Part shown: positions 1 to 8,931 of the stretch, one piece after another
How the letters are laid out: every line of letters begins with the position of its first letter
Numbering within the stretch: the stretch's first letter is position 1
Assembly (NCBI GenBank): GCA_944380635.1
Contig: CALWID010000003.1
Span: 1-64,000, forward strand
Source of the DNA: an uncultured Eubacterium sp.
Lineage (GTDB): Bacteria; Bacillota; Clostridia; Oscillospirales; Acutalibacteraceae
Reading direction: 5' to 3'
DNA length: 64,000 nucleotides
Program-made: the position numbers and the translations under genes
The notes under the pieces: model-generated
Databases searched by the model: none
What the model was told of the DNA's origin: nothing
The model's input: only the letters and a program-made list of their open reading frames with translations

Positions 1-449
<449 letters not shown>

Positions 450-459
450 GTATTTTAAA

Positions 460-475
460 AGCCCGAAAGGCTGTG
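460..475 (+). repeat. AGCCYGAAAGGCTGTG leader motif, copy 1
   Basis: A 16-nt stem-loop motif (AGCC, loop CGAAA, GGCT, then GTG) places GAAAGG before the start codon of the membrane protein gene. A 15-nt core recurs before prkC and, with one base change, before the zinc-ribbon gene. Confidence 0.55.
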
Positions 476-480
476 ATTTT

Positions 481-1314
481 ATGAAAGAGATTAGAAAAAA
501 GCAAAAAGCATTGTTTACGGCAATGCGTATAATTGTAGGGGTAACGCTTGTCTATATTATTGTTTATATCGGCGTTCAGCCGTATATATCCGAACTCGGA
601 AGGACTGCGGCGCTGGTGTTCGCTTATCTAAGCGATATACTTATTGTTGCCAGTCTTGCGGTTGCCCTTGTATATTATTCAAGATACGGCAAAACAAATG
701 CTTTTTTAACAAGAATAGAACATGAGATAAAAGATTGCGGCTATTACAAAATAAACAGCAGTGAAAAGACTCCCGAAAATTATCTTGAGGAACTTTTTGA
801 AAAACTGAAGAATGACGGATTCGCAGTTGACAGTAATGTTGAGTATGACGGTCTTGAATTCAGTTATACTGCTTTTAAAAGGAAAGAATTTTTTTATGTT
901 TGCGGCGTTGATGATTTATCTAAGGACGATGTGCTCGCTTATCTTGACTGCGCCGTTAACGACCTTACAGTCCGCCGTCTTAAAAGAGCGGGAAACTGCC
1001 TGCTTGTTTTTGTTACCGATAAAGCGCAGGACGGCGCTGTTGCGCTTTCAAAAATGATTTGCACATTCGGCAAAAAAGAACAATTGAAAATCGCAATCGC
1101 AGTTGTTCAGCCTGAAGATAAGAAATGTTTTTTCCTCGGAAATATGCAAACCAAAACCCAGGCTATGACTGCTCAGTATCTAATGAACAGCCGTGTGCCC
1201 ATACCTGATGAACTGAAACATAAAGAAATCCTTCCTTTTCAGAAGGAACTTGAAAAACATATGGAAAGTTTTACAATAAAAGATTACCTGAATGGTACTT
1301 TTTATGCTCATTAG
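481..1314 (+). CDS. hypothetical membrane protein with two N-terminal TM segments
   Basis: I do not recognise this 277-aa protein. Two hydrophobic segments (about residues 16-34 and 42-65) are followed by a ~210-residue soluble domain with mixed charge and several cysteines. The short N-terminus is basic (KEIRKKQKA), so by the positive-inside rule both termini should be cytoplasmic. The ATG at 481 follows a GAAAGG ribosome binding site inside a short stem-loop motif that also occurs before two other genes here. It sits between ligA and murD and ends 10 nt before the murD start, so it is probably co-transcribed with murD. No enzymatic motif was seen. Confidence 0.75.
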   Translation: MKEIRKKQKALFTAMRIIVGVTLVYIIVYIGVQPYISELGRTAALVFAYLSDILIVASLAVALVYYSRYGKTNAFLTRIEHEIKDCGYYKINSSEKTPENYLEELFEKLKNDGFAVDSNVEYDGLEFSYTAFKRKEFFYVCGVDDLSKDDVLAYLDCAVNDLTVRRLKRAGNCLLVFVTDKAQDGAVALSKMICTFGKKEQLKIAIAVVQPEDKKCFFLGNMQTKTQAMTAQYLMNSRVPIPDELKHKEILPFQKELEKHMESFTIKDYLNGTFYAH

Positions 1315-1324
1315 AGGTGGTATA

Positions 1325-2755
1325 ATGACGGATAAAGTAAAAGAATATCTTGAATTTTTAAAAGGTAAAAAAGTTGCTTTTGTAGGAATGGGCGTTGCCA
1401 ATGTTCCGTGCGCAAAATGGCTTGCAAAACACGGCGTAAAGGTTTATGCCTGTGATAAAAGAGACAGAGAATATATAGGCTCGGATGTCTGCGCCGAACT
1501 CGATGAACTCGGCGTTAAATTTAGCCTTGGAGATAATTATCTTGATATTCTTCCTGATATGGACCTTGTTTTTCGCTCTCACGGTATTTTGCCTTTTCAG
1601 AATAAATGGATAGGCGAATGTATCGAAAGAGGTCAGAAAGTAACAACAGAAATGGAAGTGTTTTTTAAACTCTGCCCCGCAAAGATAATCGGCGTTACAG
1701 GTTCAAACGGTAAAACTACCACAACAACCATTATTGCTAAAATGCTTGAAGCGCAAGGAAAAAAAGTATACCTCGGCGGTAATATAGGCAAAGCGCTGAT
1801 GCCGGAACTCGAAAATATTACCAAAGATGATATTGCGGTAGTTGAACTCTCTTCTTTTCAACTTTTAACCATGGGCAATATGGTCGGCAGACCGGATATT
1901 GCCGTTGTTACCAATATTGAAATAACTCATCAGGACCATCATATAAATCTTGATGAGTATGTGGACGCCAAAAGAAATATCCTTATATATCAATCGCCTA
2001 ATTCAAAAGCCGTTTTAAATGCGGACTGCGATTATTCAATAGGCGGCAGGGTATATCATGATATGCGTTATGATATACGCGGCAAACTTTATGAGTTTTC
2101 AGTTAAGCACCCGGTTCAAAACGGCGCTTATCTTGATGAAAACGGCAATATAGTTTACAGCGAAAACGGTAAGCATACCAAGTTGTTCAGTAAGGATATT
2201 ATCAGAATACCGGGAATGCATAATGTAGAAAATTACTGTACGGCAATTACTGCGGTTTGGGGGCTTGTTTCGGCAGAAAATATGAAAAAAATCGCCGAAA
2301 CATTCGGCGGAGTAGAGCACAGAATTGAATTTGTGCGAGAATTTAAAGGCGTTAAATATTATAATGATTCTATCGCCACATCGCCGTCCCGAGTAATAAG
2401 CGGTTTAAATGCTTTTGACCAAAAAATTATTATGATATGCGGCGGCTCGGATAAAGGCAACGATATGAGCCAAATGGTGCCCCTTATTCTGAAAAAAGTA
2501 AAATTGCTTGTTTTAAACGGCGCAACAGCGGATAAAATTTATGACGCAGTTGTATCAGACCCGAATTATAAAACGAGCGGGCTTAAAATTGAAAAGACGG
2601 ATACAATGGAAAATGCTCTGATGATTGCAAAAGAAAACGCTGAAAGCGGAGATATTGTTTCACTTTGCCCTGCGTGCCCGGCTTTTGACCAGTTTAAAAC
2701 TTTTGAATACAGGGGCAGAAAATTTAAAGAACTTGTGAATGGATTTAAAGAATAA
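1325..2755 (+). CDS. murD: UDP-N-acetylmuramoylalanine--D-glutamate ligase MurD
   Basis: MurD adds D-glutamate to UDP-MurNAc-L-Ala in the cytoplasm, the second peptide step of peptidoglycan precursor synthesis. The 476-aa protein has the N-terminal Rossmann-like region (VAFVGMGVAN, residues 18-27) and the Mur-ligase ATP loop GVTGSNGKTT at 123-132. Further hallmarks are VVELSSFQL, TNIEITHQDHH, GMHNVENYC, EHRIEFV and YYNDSIATSPS. The usual SPG near the end of domain 1 reads SHG here. I chose the ATG at 1325, preceded by GAGGTGG, over an in-frame ATG at 1292 that lies inside the upstream gene. The stop overlaps the next start by one base, indicating translational coupling. Confidence 0.95.
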   Translation: MTDKVKEYLEFLKGKKVAFVGMGVANVPCAKWLAKHGVKVYACDKRDREYIGSDVCAELDELGVKFSLGDNYLDILPDMDLVFRSHGILPFQNKWIGECIERGQKVTTEMEVFFKLCPAKIIGVTGSNGKTTTTTIIAKMLEAQGKKVYLGGNIGKALMPELENITKDDIAVVELSSFQLLTMGNMVGRPDIAVVTNIEITHQDHHINLDEYVDAKRNILIYQSPNSKAVLNADCDYSIGGRVYHDMRYDIRGKLYEFSVKHPVQNGAYLDENGNIVYSENGKHTKLFSKDIIRIPGMHNVENYCTAITAVWGLVSAENMKKIAETFGGVEHRIEFVREFKGVKYYNDSIATSPSRVISGLNAFDQKIIMICGGSDKGNDMSQMVPLILKKVKLLVLNGATADKIYDAVVSDPNYKTSGLKIEKTDTMENALMIAKENAESGDIVSLCPACPAFDQFKTFEYRGRKFKELVNGFKE

Positions 2756-3768
2756 TGGAAACTTTGGAATTATTAAAAAATTTGACGGCTGGAGCGGCGC
2801 TTTCCGGCTGCGAGGATAATATTTATTCAATTTTATCTGAGATTTTAAGTCAGTACGGTGATGTTAGTACGGACAGTATGAAAAATGTGTTTTGCACATT
2901 CGGTTCCGGAAAACATTTTTTGCTTGATGCCCATATGGATGAAATAGGGCTTATAGTTACTTCGGTAACGGACGGCGGTTTTCTTAAATTTTCATCAAGC
3001 GGCGGGGTGGACAGGCGTTTTCTGCCCGCAAGCGAAGTTACCGTACTTGCAAAAGAAAATCTGCGCGGAGTTATTTGCTCCGTCCCGCCTCATCTCAGGT
3101 CTGATAAAGATAAAAAAGTTAATGAGATTTCCGAACTTGCTGTTGATATAGGTTACAGCAGGGAAGAGGCATTAAAACTTGTTTCGCCTGGCGACAGAAT
3201 TGTATTTAATCACAGATTTGATAATCTTTGCGGCAGCCTTGTTGTTTCTAACTGCCTTGATGACAGATGCGGCGTTGCGGCTCTTATTTTGACCCTTGAA
3301 CGGCTGAAAAAACTGCCTGTTAAAATTACACTGATGATTTCATCGCAGGAAGAAGTAGGCACACGCGGCGCAAAAGCGGGTGCTTTTTCCGTTGACGCTG
3401 ATGAGGCAATATGCGTTGATGTTTCTTTCGGCTATTCTCCTCAGTGCAGTAAAGACGATTGCGGTTTTCTATCAAAGGGCGTGATGATAGGCTTTTCACC
3501 AACATTAGATAAAGATATATCGCACGCGCTTGTTAAATGCGCCGAAAAAAATAATATCCCTTACCAAAAGGAAATAATGAACGGCAAGACCGGCACTAAC
3601 GCTGATGTAATTACCGTTTCAAAAAGCGGGGTAAAATGCGGCCTTATTTCAATTCCGTTAAGATATATGCACACTCCGTCTGAAGTTATTGATATTAAAG
3701 ATGTGGAAGCAACCGCTAATCTTATTGCCGCTTATATTTCTGAAAGGGCAGGTGATATTGATGCTTAA
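2755..3768 (+). CDS. M42 family aminopeptidase (first of tandem pair)
   Basis: This is a 337-aa cytosolic M42 metallo-aminopeptidase of the PepA/FrvX/YsdC type; these enzymes form dodecameric shells that trim short peptides. Candidate dinuclear metal and catalytic residues are visible: H60 and D62 in AHMDE, the bridging Asp in CLDDR (about 169), the Glu pair in SQEEVG (199-200), D222 in VDVSFG and H306 in RYMHTP. All are present, so activity is expected. The ATG overlaps the murD stop (TAATG). The gene overlaps the next M42 gene by 8 nt. The exact substrate cannot be read from the sequence. Confidence 0.88.
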   Translation: METLELLKNLTAGAALSGCEDNIYSILSEILSQYGDVSTDSMKNVFCTFGSGKHFLLDAHMDEIGLIVTSVTDGGFLKFSSSGGVDRRFLPASEVTVLAKENLRGVICSVPPHLRSDKDKKVNEISELAVDIGYSREEALKLVSPGDRIVFNHRFDNLCGSLVVSNCLDDRCGVAALILTLERLKKLPVKITLMISSQEEVGTRGAKAGAFSVDADEAICVDVSFGYSPQCSKDDCGFLSKGVMIGFSPTLDKDISHALVKCAEKNNIPYQKEIMNGKTGTNADVITVSKSGVKCGLISIPLRYMHTPSEVIDIKDVEATANLIAAYISERAGDIDA

Positions 3769-4762
3769 GGAACTTTGCCTTTTAAACGGAACTTCGGGCG
3801 ATGAAAGCGAAGTCAGAAATTTTATTATAGAAAATATTAAAGACAGTTGTGAATATAAAGTTGACGCTCTCGGGTCAATTATTGCATTTAAAAAAGGCAA
3901 AAAAACGCCGAAAAAGAAAATAATGCTCAGCGCCCATATGGACGAAGTCGGTTTTATTATTACCTCAGTTACCGAAGAAGGTTATCTGAAATTTTCACCC
4001 GTCGGCGGAATTGAGCCGGAAGTAGTTTTAACCCGCCGTTTAAGCGTAAACGGAATAACTGGCGCGGTCGGCTCAAAAGCAGTTCATTTAATGAGTAACG
4101 ATGAAAAAAATTCAGCCCCGCAGTTCAGCGATTTTCTTCTTGATATAGGCGCTGAAAATAAAAATGAGGCTCAAAAATTTGTTTCTCCCGGAGATTTTGC
4201 GTATTTTATTTCTGATTACTGCGAATTCGGTAACGGATTTATAAAAGCAAAGGCGCTTGATGACAGAATCGGCTGTATGCTTTTGATAAAACTCATAAAC
4301 AGCAGCCTTGAGTATGATACTTATTTTTGCTTTAATGTTCAGGAGGAAGTAGGCCTCAGGGGCGCGCAGTGCACCGCGTTTTCAGTTCAGCCTGATATTG
4401 CGGTTGTGCTTGAGTCAACAACCGCCGCCGATATTGAAGGAGTGCAGGGCGCGGAACGCTGCTGCCTACTCGGCGGAGGCCCTGTTGTTTCATATATGGA
4501 CGGCAGAACGATTTATGACCGTGAACTTTATGCTAAAGCGGTTTCTGTTGCAAAAGAAAACGGGATTTCCGTGCAGACTAAAACAAAAATCGCCGGCGGG
4601 AATGACGCAGGCGCTATACAGACTGCGGCAGGGGGATGCCGTGTGTGTGCCGTTTCTCTTCCTTGCAGATATATTCATTCCGGTTCAAGCGTTGTTAAAA
4701 AGAGCGATATTGAGGAAACCGAAAAATTTTTAAAGGCATTTTTGAATATACTCTATGATTGA
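3761..4762 (+). CDS. M42 family aminopeptidase (second of tandem pair)
   Basis: This 333-aa paralogue of the preceding M42 peptidase has the same metal motifs: SAHMDEVGF (H59, D61), ALDDRIG, VQEEVGLRGA and RYIHSGSS. The ligand that is Asp in the upstream copy is Glu here (VVLESTTAAD), a substitution common in the family. The start is the ATG at 3761, which overlaps the upstream stop by 8 nt. A longer in-frame ORF beginning at 3689 is entirely inside the upstream gene and is not needed. The overlap suggests the two are translated together and may form mixed or complementary peptidase shells; that is inference. Confidence 0.88.
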   Translation: MLKELCLLNGTSGDESEVRNFIIENIKDSCEYKVDALGSIIAFKKGKKTPKKKIMLSAHMDEVGFIITSVTEEGYLKFSPVGGIEPEVVLTRRLSVNGITGAVGSKAVHLMSNDEKNSAPQFSDFLLDIGAENKNEAQKFVSPGDFAYFISDYCEFGNGFIKAKALDDRIGCMLLIKLINSSLEYDTYFCFNVQEEVGLRGAQCTAFSVQPDIAVVLESTTAADIEGVQGAERCCLLGGGPVVSYMDGRTIYDRELYAKAVSVAKENGISVQTKTKIAGGNDAGAIQTAAGGCRVCAVSLPCRYIHSGSSVVKKSDIEETEKFLKAFLNILYD

Positions 4763-5480
4763 AAAAATAACAGATTTTAATGAACTGAGCGATTTTCAGG
4801 TTGTAAATTTATATACAGTCCGTATAAAATCGCTTGCAAAAACTTATGGTTTTGATTATTCGTTCGTTTCTTTTTACAGGCAGTCAGTAAACGGCGTCTG
4901 CACTGCTGTTTTCAGTATTCTTGATTCTGATATAACACTTGCTGTTGATACTGAAACGGCAGATATTGAGGAACTTTCCGAGTTTTTTGTATTTAGAGGA
5001 TTTTCTTCTTTGCTTTGCGCAGATGATTTTGTTTTAAACTGCGATTATGAGTGCGGAACTATAATGAAATCCTCCCAAAAAGTGCTTACAGAGGCTGAAT
5101 ACAATATCCGCGAGTTAAAAGATTTCAATGAACTGAGCGATTTATATAATTTTATCGGTTACTCAGGCTCTTTTGATTTGTGGTATGCTGATGTAAGACG
5201 GCGTATATCAAAATCAACCGTTACGGTATATGCCATATATGAGCAAAATAAAATTGTTTCAAGCGCGCTGCTTTCTTCTGTTTTTGATAAAAACGCTGTT
5301 CTTACAGGAGTCAGGACGGAGCCGTCTTTCAGAAATAAAGGATATGCCGGAGCGCTTGTATCAAAATTATGCGGCGCAGTTAACGGCGCTGTGTTTCTTA
5401 TGCGGGAGAATGATAAAAACGAAAATTTTTATCGCCGTCTCGGATTTAAAAATATTGATAAGTGGAGAATTTATAAATGA
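4755..5480 (+). CDS. GNAT family N-acetyltransferase
   Basis: This 241-aa protein has a C-terminal GNAT fold. About residues 155-240 contain the acetyl-CoA pyrophosphate loop context (VLTGVRTEPSFRNKGYAGAL) and the typical final strand NFYRRLGFKNIDKWRIYK. The N-terminal ~110 residues are not recognisable and may be a degenerate second acyltransferase half. It overlaps the M42 gene upstream (8 nt) and the next gene downstream (4 nt), so it belongs to the same operon. The acceptor substrate is unknown; such proteins may acetylate amino acids, peptides or small amines. Confidence 0.8.
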   Translation: MIEKITDFNELSDFQVVNLYTVRIKSLAKTYGFDYSFVSFYRQSVNGVCTAVFSILDSDITLAVDTETADIEELSEFFVFRGFSSLLCADDFVLNCDYECGTIMKSSQKVLTEAEYNIRELKDFNELSDLYNFIGYSGSFDLWYADVRRRISKSTVTVYAIYEQNKIVSSALLSSVFDKNAVLTGVRTEPSFRNKGYAGALVSKLCGAVNGAVFLMRENDKNENFYRRLGFKNIDKWRIYK

Positions 5481-6742
5481 CCCCTTTTTTTAATATTGAC
5501 AAAAGAATTTTGAAAGCGTCCGATGACGCAATGAAAAAAGTCAGCAAACAGTTTGAAATAATTGACGAAATTACTGAATATAACCAGCAAAAAGTTATAA
5601 GCGCCTTTATTAAACACGGCGTTTCCGAAAGCCATTTTACTCCTACAACCGGTTATGGATACGGAGACCGCGGCAGAGAAACGCTCGATAAAATATGGGC
5701 TGATGTTTTCGGCGCTGAGGACGCTCTTGTCCGCCATAATTTCACTTGCGGCACTCATACTCTTGCCACTGCGCTTTTCGGCGTTTTGCGCCCGGGAGAT
5801 AAAATGCTTTCGGTAACAGGTACACCTTATGATACTATTCACAGCGTTATAGGTATTTCCGGTGAGGGAATGGGCTCACTTAAGGATTTCGGTATTCTCT
5901 ATGATGAAGTGCCGCTTAAAAACGGCAGACTTGATTATGAGTCTATCAGCAGCGCTGTTGATGATACTGTAACAATGGTGTATATACAAAGAAGCCGCGG
6001 CTATGAATTAAGACCGAGTCTGCTTGTTGAAGAAATTGAAAAAGTGGTTAAAACCGTTAAATCCAAAAATCCCGATGTGATTGTTATGGTGGATAACTGC
6101 TACGGCGAATTTGTGCAAAAAACAGAACCATGTGATGTAGGCGCTGATTTGGTTGCAGGCTCGCTTATTAAAAACGCGGGCGGCGGTATGGCAAGAACGG
6201 GCGGTTACATAGCCGGCAGAAAAGACCTTGTTGAAAAATGTGCGTACAGATTAACCACACCGGGTCTCGGAAAAGAAGTCGGCGCAACTCTCGGTATGAA
6301 CAGAGAACTTTATATGGGGCTTTTTTACGCGCCGCATACGGTAGGGGAGGCGCTTAAAAGCGCTGTTTATATTGCCGCTCTTTTCAGCGGATTCGGTTTT
6401 GATACTACTCCTGCTTATGACGCTCAGCGCGGTGATATAGTGCAGTCACTGGGTCTCGGCAACGAGCAGCGCCTTGTTGCATTTTGCCAAGGCGTTCAAA
6501 GCGGCAGCCCAATAGACAGTTATCTTACCCCTGAGCCGTGGGATATGCCGGGGTATGACAGTAAAGTGGTTATGGCGGCAGGTGCTTTTACAATGGGTTC
6601 TTCAATTGAACTTTCAGCTGACGCGCCTATAAGAGAGCCGTATTACGCATGGATTCAGGGCGGCTTAACATTCCATTCGGCAAAACTTTGCGCGCTTTTA
6701 GCCGCTCAGAAAATGCTTGACGGAGGTCTTATGGATGTATAA
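5477..6742 (+). CDS. aluminium-resistance / methionine gamma-lyase-like PLP protein
   Basis: This 421-aa protein belongs to the Alum_res/YnbB family of fold-type I PLP enzymes related to cystathionine/methionine gamma-lyases. Visible hallmarks are the substrate/PLP region YGYGDRGRETLDKI, the HNFTCGTHTL segment, MVDNCYGEFV and the Schiff-base lysine context GSLIKNAGGGMARTGGYIAG. In family members this Lys binds PLP. The ATG overlaps the upstream stop (ATGA). The physiological reaction is not established from sequence; the aluminium-resistance name is historical. Confidence 0.87.
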   Translation: MTPFFNIDKRILKASDDAMKKVSKQFEIIDEITEYNQQKVISAFIKHGVSESHFTPTTGYGYGDRGRETLDKIWADVFGAEDALVRHNFTCGTHTLATALFGVLRPGDKMLSVTGTPYDTIHSVIGISGEGMGSLKDFGILYDEVPLKNGRLDYESISSAVDDTVTMVYIQRSRGYELRPSLLVEEIEKVVKTVKSKNPDVIVMVDNCYGEFVQKTEPCDVGADLVAGSLIKNAGGGMARTGGYIAGRKDLVEKCAYRLTTPGLGKEVGATLGMNRELYMGLFYAPHTVGEALKSAVYIAALFSGFGFDTTPAYDAQRGDIVQSLGLGNEQRLVAFCQGVQSGSPIDSYLTPEPWDMPGYDSKVVMAAGAFTMGSSIELSADAPIREPYYAWIQGGLTFHSAKLCALLAAQKMLDGGLMDV

Positions 6743-7451
6743 TTATAAGGGCATTAAGCCTGAAATTATAGAACTTCTTTCAATAAACAGATTTAATGAT
6801 TCAAAAGCGTTTTATGAGGAACATAAAGAAGAACTAAAACAGGGCGCAACTGTTCCTATGCGTCAAATGGTGCTCGATTTATCCGATATTCTGTGCGACC
6901 TTGACCCTTTAATGGATACAAATCCAACTTATATTGTATCAAGAATCAGAAGAGATACGAGGCGCACAAAAAGTAAACTTTTATACAGGGAAAACCTGTG
7001 GGTTATGTTCAGGCGCAACAAATTTGAATATCCGTTCGCGCCGTTTTATTGGTTTGAGTTCAAGCCGGAGGGATATGCTTACGGGCTAGGTATGTGGACC
7101 GGTAAACCGTCGCAGTTTGACGAGGTCAGAAAACTTATTGTAAAAGAGCCTGATAGATGGCTCAGCGCCGTAAAAAGCGCAGAAAAAGCAGGACTGGAAT
7201 ATGCTGTTGACGAGTTTTATAAAAAAGACAAAGTGCCCGGCGCGCCGGAGAAACTTAAAAAATATCTGAATGCTAAAAATGTTGTTTTTTGCGTTTGGAA
7301 AAACGACCTTGAAAGAATTGCCACAACAAAAATTATAGACGATTTAAGAAAAATGATAAAAACTTCAACGCCTATGTATAAATTTTTGATTGAGGCTTAT
7401 GATAATGCTTTTAACGAGGGGCTTATAAATGCAGACTATTACAAAAGATGA
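6735..7451 (+). CDS. DUF2461 family protein
   Basis: This 238-aa soluble protein has the look of the DUF2461/TIGR02453 family: FNDSKAFYEEHKEELKQ near the N-terminus, then RIRRDTRRTKSKLLYRENLWVMF and FYWFEFKPEGYAYGLGMW. The molecular function of the family is unknown. I place the start at the ATG at 6735, eight bases after a clear GGAGG at 6722-6726; an in-frame TTG at 6717 lies upstream of that site and is unlikely. The gene begins inside the 3' end of the preceding PLP-protein gene and overlaps the following mutase gene, so it is part of the run. Confidence 0.82.
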   Translation: MYNYKGIKPEIIELLSINRFNDSKAFYEEHKEELKQGATVPMRQMVLDLSDILCDLDPLMDTNPTYIVSRIRRDTRRTKSKLLYRENLWVMFRRNKFEYPFAPFYWFEFKPEGYAYGLGMWTGKPSQFDEVRKLIVKEPDRWLSAVKSAEKAGLEYAVDEFYKKDKVPGAPEKLKKYLNAKNVVFCVWKNDLERIATTKIIDDLRKMIKTSTPMYKFLIEAYDNAFNEGLINADYYKR

Positions 7452-8931
7452 ACTGTTAAAACTTAAAAGCGGCAGCGATATAAGAGGAAACGCCGTTCAA
7501 ACCGATTCGGGAAAAATACAATTAACCGATGAAGTTGTAAAATCTGTTTGCGCTGCTTTTGTAAGGTGGTATAAATCAAAATTTAACTGCGCTGATTTCA
7601 GTGTTGCCGTCGGCCATGATTCAAGAATATCGGCAAACAGAATTAAAAACGCGGCAATATCCGCTTTTTGTTCAGAGGGCGCGCTCGTTTATGATTGCGG
7701 ACTTACTGCAACTCCGGCAATGTTTATGGCTGTTGTTTCTGAAATAAAAGTCTGCGCTTCTCTTGAAATAACGGCGTCGCATCATCCTTATAATAAAAAC
7801 GGACTCAAGTTTTTTACTCCAAACGGCGGGCTTGAGGGCTTTGAAGTTGAGGAAATACTTAACCTTGCCTATGATATAACCCTAAACCACGAAACGGGAA
7901 CAGTGAAAAAATATGATTTTATGAGTGTGTATTCCGCCCATTTGCGAAATATCATTATAGACCGTGTAAATGACGGTGATAAACCTCTTGACGGCATTAA
8001 AATCTCTGTTGACGCCGGTAACGGTGCAGGCGGATTTTATGCAGAAAAGGTGCTTGCGCCTTTAGGCGCGGATGTTTCAGGCAGTCAGTTTTTAGAGCCG
8101 GACGGTATGTTCCCGAATCATATTCCGAATCCTGAAAATTCATCAGCAATGGAAAGCGCGCAAAATATGGTGCTCAGCAGCGGTTCGGACCTTGGCATTA
8201 TTTTTGATACTGATGTGGACAGAATGGGCTGTGTGTCTAAAGACGGCAAAGAGATTAACAGAAATCGCCTTGTTGCGCTTGCAAGCGTTATCGCATTGCA
8301 AAACGCGCCCGGCGGCACTGTTGTAACAGACAGCCTTACTTCAGACGGCTTGCGCGATTTTATTGAAAATAAACTCGGCGGCAAACAGTTAAGGTATAAG
8401 CGCGGCTATAAAAATGTTATTGATAAAGCCGTTGAACTAAACAAAGAGGGCGTGAACTGCCCGCTTGCTATTGAAACAAGCGGCCACGCCGCTTTAAGGG
8501 AAAATTATTTTCTTGATGACGGCGCTTATCTTGCCGCTGAAATCATTTCTTTGGCGGCTGTTATGAAAAAGCAGGGCAAGGATATTGACTCGCTTATTTC
8601 ATCTCTTAGAGAGCCTGCCGAAAGCGTTGAAATAAGAATACCGATAAATGAAGATGACTTTAAATCTTACGGTCAGAATGTAATTGATTCTTTAACGGAT
8701 TTTGCAAAGACTCAAAAATCCTGGAGTATTGAAAAGGAAAATTACGAAGGCGTAAGAATTAATTTTGACGGCGGCTGGTTTTTGCTCAGGCTTTCTGTTC
8801 ACGACCCGATACTTCCGCTTAATATAGAGAGCGAAGAAAATGGCAACGCCGCCGATACCGCCGCTGTAATCAAAGAGTTTTTGAAAAAGTTTAATAAACT
8901 TGATTTAGATAATTTTAATAAGGTATTGTAA
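7429..8931 (+). CDS. phosphomannomutase/phosphoglucomutase family protein
   Basis: This 500-aa alpha-D-phosphohexomutase interconverts hexose 1- and 6-phosphates, feeding cell-wall and glycan precursors. Domain 1 carries the phosphoserine loop ITASHHPYNKNGLKF with the catalytic Ser at 117. Domain 3 shows the Mg-binding loop DTDVDRMG (D260, D262, D264). The sugar-binding ETSGH and the C-terminal NFDGGWFLLRLS phosphate-binding loop are also visible. The start ATG follows GAGGGG. Sequence alone does not separate mannose, glucose or glucosamine specificity. The stop overlaps the addB start by one base. Confidence 0.9.
   Translation: MQTITKDELLKLKSGSDIRGNAVQTDSGKIQLTDEVVKSVCAAFVRWYKSKFNCADFSVAVGHDSRISANRIKNAAISAFCSEGALVYDCGLTATPAMFMAVVSEIKVCASLEITASHHPYNKNGLKFFTPNGGLEGFEVEEILNLAYDITLNHETGTVKKYDFMSVYSAHLRNIIIDRVNDGDKPLDGIKISVDAGNGAGGFYAEKVLAPLGADVSGSQFLEPDGMFPNHIPNPENSSAMESAQNMVLSSGSDLGIIFDTDVDRMGCVSKDGKEINRNRLVALASVIALQNAPGGTVVTDSLTSDGLRDFIENKLGGKQLRYKRGYKNVIDKAVELNKEGVNCPLAIETSGHAALRENYFLDDGAYLAAEIISLAAVMKKQGKDIDSLISSLREPAESVEIRIPINEDDFKSYGQNVIDSLTDFAKTQKSWSIEKENYEGVRINFDGGWFLLRLSVHDPILPLNIESEENGNAADTAAVIKEFLKKFNKLDLDNFNKVL

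Noticed and set aside
5471..5842. 123-codon open frame opposite the aluminium-resistance-like gene
   Set aside because: It is fully antisense to a well supported PLP-enzyme gene and has no ribosome binding site or domain.
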